Assembly: GCA_030144725.1 (NCBI GenBank)
Contig: JASKMD010000009.1
Location: 3,883,639 to 3,947,638, forward strand
Direction of reading: 5' to 3'
DNA: 64,000 nt
Source: Haematococcus lacustris
Taxonomy: Eukaryota > Chlorophyta > Chlorophyceae > Chlamydomonadales > Haematococcaceae
Numbering within the stretch: the stretch's first letter is position 1; each line of letters begins with the position of its first letter. Below are positions 56,241 to 64,000 of the stretch, one piece after another. The notes below the pieces were generated by a model that ran no database searches, was not told the DNA's origin, and saw only the letters and a program-made list of their open reading frames with translations. A program made the translations under genes and the position numbers.

Positions 56241-56972
56241 CTACTGTGCCACAGCAGGCTGCTGCTGCTGCTCCTGGGCCTTGGGTGGCTTGTCTCGCAC
56301 CCGCTTGTAGCCCAGGCCAAGGTACTCCTTGCCCTTGGCTGGCAGCGCTCCCTGCTCTGGCCAGTAGCACAGCTCCAGCGGCCGCCATCTGCTCTCCCCA
56401 ATGCGCTGCATGTTCAGCGCTGCGTTGCAGTCCCGTGGGGGGAGTGGGGGTAGGGGGGGAGCATCAGGGGGTTGGGGGGGCTGCACGGCCGGAGGCTGAG
56501 GGGCGCTGGGGAAGCCCGGGGTAGGGTAGCCCACAAGGCACGTTAGGAAGATTCTAAGCACAAACATCGACGCAATCACGCGTAGCTGGGAGTGGATCTC
56601 AGTCCGCAGCCGGAGGTGCTCCCGCAGCTTGCGCTTGGTCTTCTTGCAGCCGCGTAGCACTGCGCCCTCGGGGACCTTGATGACCTGCAGCCAATCAAAG
56701 TTGCCATTTTTACAGGCCAAGACACAAGGCGGGGTCAACACAAACAGTGCGGGGACACATAAGGCGGGGACACGGACCTGACGCCTGCTCGTTGCCCAGC
56801 CATCCCGTCGCTCTTGGCGTTGCTTGCCTTGGGCGGAACGAGACACTGCAATGGAACCAACAGGAGCGACGGGTTATCACACAGCGCGTAGCCCACAGTA
56901 GCCCACAGTCGGCTAGGGTCACGCACCTTTCTGTTTCTTTCCCGGGTCCTTCTTGCGCTTCTTCTTAGCCAT
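56241..56972 (-). pseudogene. Fanzor with internal deletion, open reading frame kept
   Basis: The start at 56972 gives the same basic MAKKKRKK N-terminus. The third exon reads VIKVPEGAVLRGCKKTKRKL, LREHLRLRTEIHSQLRVIAS and a hydrophobic MFVLRIFLTCLVGY, then a Pro-rich joint that fuses in frame to RDCNAALNMQRIG and the C-terminal tail. RuvC-I and RuvC-II are deleted, so no nuclease activity is expected. Confidence 0.75.
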
Positions 56973-57169
56973 CACGCGATGCGCAGTGCGACGGGCGGTG
57001 GCCTTTTCAAGCAACCCGTGAAAAATACACGATTGTGTGAAAATAAGTGCTGGTCACTGGGCACCTCATCAGACTGGTATCCCTGTCCCACCACCTACTG
57101 GCTAGCAGCCTGACCTTGCCTGCTCTTTGCGCACATGCTTATATTGCAAGTCGTGCACGTCGTGCACTG

Positions 57170-57424
57170 CTGGTGCGCATGATAGGAGAGATTAAGTGCT
57201 TCTGGCATGGCGTGTTGGCCGGGGCCCACGAACATTGGACGGGGTCGCGGACCAGCTGATTACCACAGGCATGTCCCTCTAAACTCAAGCTAGCGTACGC
57301 GGTGGCGCGGCAAGGCGTGTAAATCATACATTGTGAATCGGTGTACCGATACAGTTAGGTCCCTCTATAAATGACCCTTTTTCACCTGGCTTGTCTACCC
57401 TGACTTTCATCACCAAGGCATGAC
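57170..57424. repeat. distal end block of element B
   Basis: Duplicate of 55738-55994. Its left junction with the Fanzor 5' flank carries a doubled GTCGTGCAC, suggesting a microhomology-mediated deletion. Confidence 0.8.
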
Positions 57425-57440
57425 ACGAAGTTACCTACCG

Positions 57441-57445
57441 TTACA
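57441..57445 (-). terminator. possible TGTAA poly(A) signal of the D-LDH gene
   Basis: The minus strand reads TGTAA about 340 nt past the D-LDH stop codon, inside the 11-bp repeat that flanks element B. The second copy of the repeat (56002-56006) carries it too. Confidence 0.35.
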
Positions 57446-57783
57446 GCCATCTCATTAGCAACATCAAAGACGAGCAACCAAGGCAAGCCCCCTAGCCTCT
57501 ATGCAAAAAGTACAAGCTTGGAAAAGAATTGTAATACACCAGCTGGTACCAGTGGCGGCGTGCAGCACATAGGCATTCAACCAAAAACCTGGAGTGGCGA
57601 GTTGTGCGACAACAAGCCACTGCCAGGCTCCCCGGCGCAGGACAAGTCACCTCAACAATCCCAGTTCATCACTGCAATTCCAGTGCCTCCACCAAGTACG
57701 CACCACCATTGCCAACCTCTCTCTCTCACTCTCTCTCTCATGCCATCAGTGCCATGCCACAATGCATGTCGCTTCGCTCTAGC

Positions 57784-60700
57784 CTATACGGACGCCGTTG
57801 CCGCCTTCTTGGTTGTGGTCGCCTCATCCACTAAGTACACAATGCCTCGGAAGTCGATGCCCGAGTGGTTGGACAGGGACATCTCGCAGGTACGGCTGGT
57901 GGAGTATCCGTCTGCAGGGCACCCAGGCCAGGCAGCAGCCAGCACACAGCACAAGAGTGTGTTGTCAGAGGCAGGGGGCCAGTGAGGTACTCCTATGACT
58001 GTGCTGTGACCAGTTACAGGGAGCTGTGGGAGCGGGGGCTGGGCAATGGCAAGGACTTCCTTTAGGCAGAGGGCTTGGCTGAGGTCATTCCCCTGCCCTT
58101 GGCTATGACCTCTAGGGCAGAGGCAGGGACAAGAGCTCTTTGCTGGCAAGGGCCAGCCCATGGGCCCCACTGTGTTCCAGGGAGGGCCCCGACCCAGGCT
58201 GCAAGTCCCTCATGTCGCATATGTGGACAATGTGCTATTGCTACTAGCAATTTGCTTGGTGTTGCACTTGGCAGCCTCTGGCTTCGTAGATCTATTAAGA
58301 ATAGGGAGTCACCAAACATGTATCACTTCAATGTTTGAGCCAGGCGCTGTCACCAAATATGTGTGGAGAACATCCTCGCAGGGCGGGCAGCCCCACCCTT
58401 CTAAACTATGCAGCACACAGTCTTGGGCTGACCAGCGTGTTTAGCGCATGGGCAAGGTTGTCTGGCTGGGCCTGGCCTGCTGTGGCTCACCCTTGCAGTC
58501 CTTGGGCAGGTTGAGGTGCTGCAGGGAGGCACCGGTCAGCTCAGGATAGCGCATGCCACGGTCCCCAGCCATGCCGCAGCAAGGAATGCCTGAGGTCAGG
58601 TCAGGTCAGGTCAGGTCGGGTGGGGTGGGGTGGGGTGGGGTGGGGTGGCAACAGATCACAGCTGACCAGCATGACTGCCTACACTGCTGTGCCAGTGACG
58701 GCAATGTCTATGATATGGTGGTGCACAAGTCATGGTGGTGGTGGTGGTGGTGGTGATAGTGGTGGTGGTTGCCAGGTCTCACCAGTGGGCACCACCTCGT
58801 TAGCGCACAGCCCGGCCAGCTTGGCAAACGACTCCTCGATGCCCATCTTCTTGGAGGAGCATGGCACATGGATGGCCACGCTGTCACGCACCTTGCGCCA
58901 CTCCAGCTTGTCCACCAGGAAGTGCCTGCAGGGGAAGGGGAGGAGAAGGTGGAGGGGAGGAGAAGGTGGAGGGGGAGAGAAGGTGGAGGGGGAGAGAAGG
59001 TGGAGGGGAGGAGAAGGTGGAGGGGGAGAGAAGGTGGAGGGGAGGAGAAGGTGGAGGGGGAGAGAAGGTGGAGGGGGAGAGAAGGTGGAGGGGGAGAGAA
59101 GGTGGAGGGGGAGAGAAGGTGGAGGGGAGGGGAAGGTGGAGGGGGAGAGAAGGTGGAGGGGAGGAGAAGGTGGAGGGGGAGAGAAGGTGGAGGGGAGGAG
59201 AAGGTGAAGGGGGAGGATGGAGAAGGCTAAGGGGGGGCATAGGAGATGCAGTAAGTGGGCGAGCAGGTGAAGGGGAATGGAAGGGTACATGGCCAGAGCA
59301 GCAGTGGGGCCTGAGGGAGGGAGATAGGCAAAGTACCGCAGGGGGCATGGCCTGTGCCAAGGCCCTGTGGCTGTGGGTTCATCTCGTGCACCTAGCCGTG
59401 CCCTGCTGCCGTGGGCTGGCTGGCCTGTGCCGCCTGACCTGATGAACTCTACGGGCTCATACAGGGCAAAGCGCAGGCTGGGCTCGCTGATGCTCGCCTT
59501 GACCTGCAGCAGCACGGCCCAATGGGGCAATGTCAGCAAGGGAGGAAGAGGGAGAGAGGTGGAGGGTCTGGTTTACACGAGGCCCATCAACCCCGAGTGC
59601 TGCCACCCTTCTGACTTGACTGACATATGATCTGACCCAAGGGCAGGCCGGCAGGTCAGGAGAGGGTGGGGCAGGGCAGGGTGCAGGTTCATAGTGGTAC
59701 TGGGCTGGCGCAATGCCTGACATGAGTTCCAGAGGTGGTGCTGGTGCTGGCCCTGGCCCTGGCGCTGCTGCCGGCCGCGGCCCTGGTGCAGGTCTGACCT
59801 GAGACAGGCAGGGGGAGGTGTCGATGACGATGGGCAGCTTGCCTCCCTGGCTGGCCTCCAGCAGCGCCTGCTCCAGCTCCGCCCCCTTGGAGGCCGCCGC
59901 AGCCTTGAAGCCACGGCTGTTGAACATCATGCCGCAGCACTGGTTGCTGATGTTGGCGGGGACGACCACCTAGGGCAGTCAGCAGGGTGAGGGGGGCACT
60001 GCTGGCGCTGACGAGGTGAGAATGTGCGAGACATCACATGCCATGATGTGTAATATCCATGACTGCATGATATGACAGTGAAGCCTTCCCCCACCCTTGC
60101 CACCTCAACTACCCTGACCACCTCCCAGCCCCTTGTCACCGACCTGGCCCATGCCCTGCACTCCTCCCAGCCCTTCCCGAGCAACTTCCCCTTCCCTATC
60201 ACCAACTGTCCTACCCAACTGCTAGCCTCCCTGTGCTGCCCCCCCTCTGCCTCTGACTCACCTCATACCCGGCCTTGGTGAACAGGCTCATCAGCTTCTC
60301 ATGCACGCTGGCGGTCTCCTTGTCAGAGGCGGAGGGGCCCATCATGCGGGTCACACAGCTGGGGACGTACACCACCTTGCGCGGGATGCCGCTCACATCA
60401 GCGCTGGCCGCCACAGCAGGGGGGGGCGGCACTGGAGAGCAGCGGCAGGGGCAGGGGCAGGGCAAAGGCAAGCGGTCGGTAAGCTGCAGGCAGCAGGTGA
60501 TGGGAAGCTGGTGAGAAGCTGGTGGGTCTCTGGCTTCACCCAGCATGGCACCCTGCTCTCCCTACCTGCCTTCCAATGTCCATGGAACCATCCCCAGCTG
60601 CTCTTTTCGATTGTCCATGGAACCATCTTATATTCTCAATTCTCGCGTGTGAAAAAGCCCCTCGGCCAAGGATCATTATACCTCATCCCTACTCCCACCC

Positions 60701-63700
60701 CTGCCCCTTGACTCTGCCCCGCGCCCCCTGCCCCCCGCCCCTGGCCCTGCCCCCCACCCCAGCCTCCCTGGTCCCTCACCCTTCAGGGGCGCTGCGCCCT
60801 TGGGCATGTAGGGGTTCCATGCGGGCACCATGTGATCTGTGTTCTTGTTGAGCCAGGAGCTGATGATCTGCAGCGGCTTGGGCCCCAGCACTGAGTGGAA
60901 GGCGTTGACCATGTTCAGGAAGGGGGGCACGGCAGCGTTCACCAGGTTGAAGTGGTCTGCCAGCCACCTGAGCAGGGGCAGGGGCCAAGGCAGGGGCAGG
61001 GACAGGGGCAGGGAGTAGGTAGGGTGTTAGGTGAGGAAAGTGAGGGGGGAGTGTCTGGTAGTTGTGCCAGCCCTGTTGGTTGCAGTAAAGGGAGCCGTGC
61101 GCAGGGCGAGGGGCAGGGGGGCAGCGGGTCAGGGGGGCAGCGGGTCAGGGGGCAGGGTTGCAGGGCAGTAAGGCGGCAGAGCAGCAAGGGCAGGTGCAGA
61201 GTGGCGCAGTGCACCAGCAACAGGGGGCAACATGGGTGGTAGGGGTGGTAGAGTGCAGGGGTGTAGGGGCAGGTGAGCAGGTGAGCATCAAGTGCAGGTG
61301 TACAAGGGGCAGGGTGGGGTGCGGCGGTTGGGGCCAGCCAGCCCCTGCCATCACTCCCAGTGTGTGACCTCACTGACTTGGCAGTGGCTGAGGAGCGTGG
61401 CGCCATGTCCATCTGCTCCGCCCTGATGTGCTTGATCAGGTCGCCTGTGTTGATCTGCAGCACCACAGCAGCAGCAGTGGGGTGAGCAGCAGCACCACCA
61501 CCACCATCTCAGTAGCGTTCAACCCAGTACAGTAGCCCTGTCACAGTGCTGTTGAGGCCATCACAAACCAGTCATAGCAGCCACACCTCCTGCTGCCCCC
61601 TGCCTGACAGCCTGGCCTGCTGCCTGCGTGACATCATCATTGGCCTGCCCCCTGCCCTCAGTGCCTGCCGGCTTACCCCCCAGCCTGCTGCTGCCGTCTC
61701 ACCTTGACTGGGCACTTCTCCTGACACATGCCGTCAGCAGCGCAGGTGTCAGCGCCCTGGTACTCGTAAGACTTCTGCAGGTCTGCCAGGCTGCGAGGGG
61801 AGAGGGGGAGCGGGCAGCAGGCAGCAGGGCCAGCAGGGGTGGGGACAGCAAGGAAGCCAGAGCCCAGGGGGGGGCTAGCACACATGCCATTGGTGGCCCT
61901 GCCTGCCTGCCATAGCAGAAGCAAAGCCAGACCTTAGCAAGCCTAACCACCATGGCCATATGGCCCATGGCCACATGCCTGCCCAGACAACCTAAAAGCA
62001 CCTATAGCCTGAGCAAAGCCGTCCTCATAACCAACCAACCAACCAACCAACCAACCAACCAAACGACCAACCAGCCAGACGATCCTGAGTAGATAGAATA
62101 GACACGATGGAGCCTAGGGTAGAGCAGGGCCAGGGCCAGGGCAGCAGAGGTGCAGAGGTGAGCAAGCCCGTGTCTACGGGTCTCCTGGAGCTAAGCATCA
62201 CCATCAACCAGATCCTACTGCACTCAAGGGGAGCAGACCAGGCTAGAGCATGCACCCCTAGCCCCTGTCGACCAACACCCACTCCCTGACCCTGCATGTG
62301 TCACCTCTTTGCTCAGCCAAGCCAGCACCGCCCTCCACCCTCCCTGCCTAGTGCACTGCTAGGCTCACCCCTCACCCTCAACACGCGCACTGCCTCACTT
62401 TCTCCTTGGCACGACAGCCTACACCACCACCACCACAGCTCCCTACCCTTGCCTATGGAGGATCTGCTGCTCCCCACCCCCCAACCCTAGACCCCACCCC
62501 CCCTGCCTAGTCGGCCGCTGCCTGCCCCCTCACTCACCGTGTCTTCTCAGCGCTGCTGGCGTCAGGCAGGGTGTTCAGGCGGTGCATCTCCCGGTACACG
62601 GCAATGCGCTGCCGGGGGGTCAGGGTCACGTCGCGTGAGGGGCAGTTGCTCTCACAAAACCCACACTCAATGCACCTAGGGGAGGGGCAGCCATTCAGGG
62701 GCAGGGTGAGGGGCAGCCAAGCAGGGGCAGGGTGAGGGGCAGCAAGTGAGGTGTAGCGGGGGGCAGGACACGGCAGAGGGTGGGGTGATGCCGTCCTACT
62801 TCCTGTCCCTGCCCTTGTCAGCCCTGCCCTGGTGCCTACTAGCCAGGAGGGGAAGGTGTGTAGAGTGTCTGGGAGTGGCATGTGCACCATGCCCTTGCCT
62901 TGCTATGCTTTGTGTCAGGGCAGCAGGTTGCAGGCGCATGTCAGGGCAAGCCGCCTAGTGGCAGCGTGTGCACACCCCTGATGCACCATGTGAGTGTAGG
63001 TTGGCTTGCCCACGCTAACGACCTCGTGAAGGTGAAGAAGATTAGGGTTGCGCAATGCCACATGCCTGTAACCTAGACCTCAACCACATCGCTGCTGTAC
63101 ACGTAAGCCTTGCCCTTGCACTGCCCTGTGTTAAGGGGGCGGGTTGCAGTCAGCGGAACAGGGCCTGAGCATCTGAGGTGCCCTCCTGCCTAAGGCTCAC
63201 CCCCCAAGGCCCTCCCAGCCCACCTGTTGACGATGGCAGACGCTGCGGGGGAGGGCTTCAGGTTCTTGATGTGCACATCCGGGTCCTTGTTCAGGATGAC
63301 GCCCGGGTTCAACACATAGTCAGGGTCAAACAGCTCCTTGAGCTCCCACATCAGCCCATAGGCCTGCACACAGGGCAAACGCCAGCATGGGGGCACTGGG
63401 TGGCCACAGGGCCAAAGAGCACAGTGCCAAGATCCAGAGTAAGCGTCAGGGAGTCAGATCCAGGGCACAGCGCCAGAGGAGGCTAGAACCAGAGCTGGGG
63501 GCCAGGGTTGAGGCTTACAGGTTTCTCACACAGCCGAGATCAGAGTCAGAGGGGGCTGCAGCCACAGCCAGGGCGGGGGACCCAGCTCAGGGGCCAGGGC
63601 CAGGGCCAGGACAGCAGGGTGAGGCTTGACATCACTTGGTTAGGATCAGGACTACTACGCCCATCACAGCCAGGGCTTGAGTGTCAGGGTTCAGGGTCAG

Positions 63701-64000
63701 GGGCTGTCACACAACAGAATTATGAAGTGGGGGGCAGCAAAGGGAGGCTACAATGGCTTCCACCCCCTGGCATTTAGACTAGCTCTGCTCCTGATTCCTA
63801 CTGATACCCCTGCTCTAGCCAGCTGTTGCACCTGAGCATGACGCACCTGTCTTAGTTACAAAGAACAGTCTCAAGGACTGGGCTAACCAGTCTTGGCTTC
63901 AAGGAACGGGCCTCCACACCCCACCCCTGCCCTCCACCCAACCGGCCCCTATTGGCCTCTGCCCCAGCGCACCTTGTTGCCCCACTCCATCTCCACAAAG
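57784..64000 (-). CDS. D-lactate dehydrogenase-type FAD/[4Fe-4S] oxidoreductase, 5' end beyond window
   Basis: Minus-strand exons, 5' to 3': 64000-63971 (partial, VEMEWGNK), about 63362-63223, 62676-62538, 61790-61703, 61458-61370, 60966-60779, 60431-60265, 59970-59800, 59505-59437, 58925-58783, 58589-58491, 57911-57784. Seen in order: end of the FAD-linked oxidase domain (FDPDYVLNPGVIL), ferredoxin cluster 1 CIECGFCESNCPSRD, cluster 2 TCAADGMCQEKCP with INTGDLIKHIR, then two CCG-type modules (VVYVPSCVTRMMG with NQCCGMMFNSRGF; VAIHVPCSS with GIPCCGMAGDRGM) and the tail GYSTSRTCEMSLSNHSGI...IVYLVDEAT. This fused GlcD-plus-Fe-S/CCG architecture is that of membrane- or mitochondria-associated D-lactate (or related D-2-hydroxyacid) dehydrogenases. 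The stop is at 57784. The FAD-binding PP-loop lies outside the window. Confidence 0.92.
58610..58648. repeat. short GGTCA and GGGGT runs
   Basis: Pentamer runs of GGTCA (58593-58616) then GGGGT (58617-58647) in a D-LDH intron; the latter is the same unit as the 34-kb satellite. Confidence 0.85.
58928..59215. repeat. 16-bp purine minisatellite
   Basis: About eighteen copies of [21 protein letters not shown] units (alternating 15/16 bp, GAGGAGAA variants) in a D-LDH intron. Confidence 0.95.
62033..62064. repeat. (CCAA)n microsatellite
   Basis: About eight CCAA tetramers in a D-LDH intron. Confidence 0.9.

Larger units (their letters stand above)
56005..57437 (-). mobile_element. element B: internally deleted copy of the Fanzor transposon
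   Basis: About 1.43 kb. It keeps the 3' non-coding block, the Fanzor C-terminal exon, the Fanzor N-terminal exons with introns, and the distal end block; RuvC-I/II and the DDE ORF are gone. Direct repeats CCGTTACAGCC at 55999-56009 and 57438-57448 flank it, consistent with a target-site duplication. It lies just 3' of the D-LDH gene on the same strand. Confidence 0.75.

Noticed and set aside
57784..64000. Bacterial contamination, because of the bacterial-type D-LDH architecture
   Set aside because: The gene is split by about eleven GT-AG introns with in-phase joins and shares minisatellite style with the rest of the window.

Overview
The window is nuclear DNA of a green alga. It is GC-rich, genes are split into many short exons with GT-AG introns, candidate TGTAA poly(A) signals follow two genes, low-complexity Pro/Ala/Gln tracts are long, and microsatellites and minisatellites are dense. 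A plant-type phototropin, a CDPK and a GlsA/DNAJC2-type gene point to Chlorophyceae, order Chlamydomonadales. A Haematococcus-like alga is my best guess, by inference only. One run of exactly 500 Ns (42174-42673) marks a scaffold join of unknown true length.

Layout. 1.2-10.1 kb (-): calcium-dependent protein kinase with an N-myristoylation start, kinase, junction, four EF-hands and a very long C-terminal tail. 10.7-12.9 kb (-): unrecognised coiled-coil/Gln-rich repeat-type gene whose frame changes inside a CAG tract. 14-16.2 kb: decayed Fanzor (eukaryotic TnpB-like) relics on both strands. 16.6-23.4 kb (-): RS- and proline-rich nuclear protein. 24.1-29.4 kb (+): complete phototropin in 12 exons that all join in phase, sharing a 0.7-kb divergent promoter with the RS gene. 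32-37 kb (-): exons of an oxysterol-binding-protein-like gene, interrupted by two large G-quadruplex-prone satellites, (CCCCA)n and (CCCCCA)n. 37.7-40.3 kb: mobile-element cluster (Fanzor 3' ends and a hAT-like MITE with an 8-bp TSD). 40.7-42.1 kb (+): DDX6/Dhh1 RNA helicase running into the gap. 43.2-47.6 kb (+): C-terminal part of a DNAJC2/zuotin/GlsA homologue with two SANT domains. 48.8-49.8 kb (+): CHCHD2/10-like mitochondrial twin-CX9C protein. 52.0-57.4 kb: two adjacent copies of a composite transposon carrying a Fanzor gene and a DDE-transposase-like ORF; the second copy is internally deleted. 57.8->64 kb (-): FAD/[4Fe-4S] D-lactate-dehydrogenase-type oxidoreductase, cut by the window edge.

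Most notable: the Fanzor family appears at least five times in 64 kb. The intact-looking copy has an N-terminal NLS-like start, introns, and RuvC-I, -II and -III motifs. About 230 nt of non-coding DNA directly 3' of the ORF is strongly conserved between copies and contains several hairpins. That is where a guide (omega) RNA is expected in TnpB/Fanzor systems. Three copies end at the same GGCTG junction and two are flanked by direct repeats (11 and 17 bp), so the mobility mechanism can be examined.

Genes of the cellular core (CDPK, phototropin, DDX6, DNAJC2, CHCHD, D-LDH) are unrelated functionally. Several carry one- or two-base indels at homopolymers that look like sequencing errors rather than true pseudogenisation.
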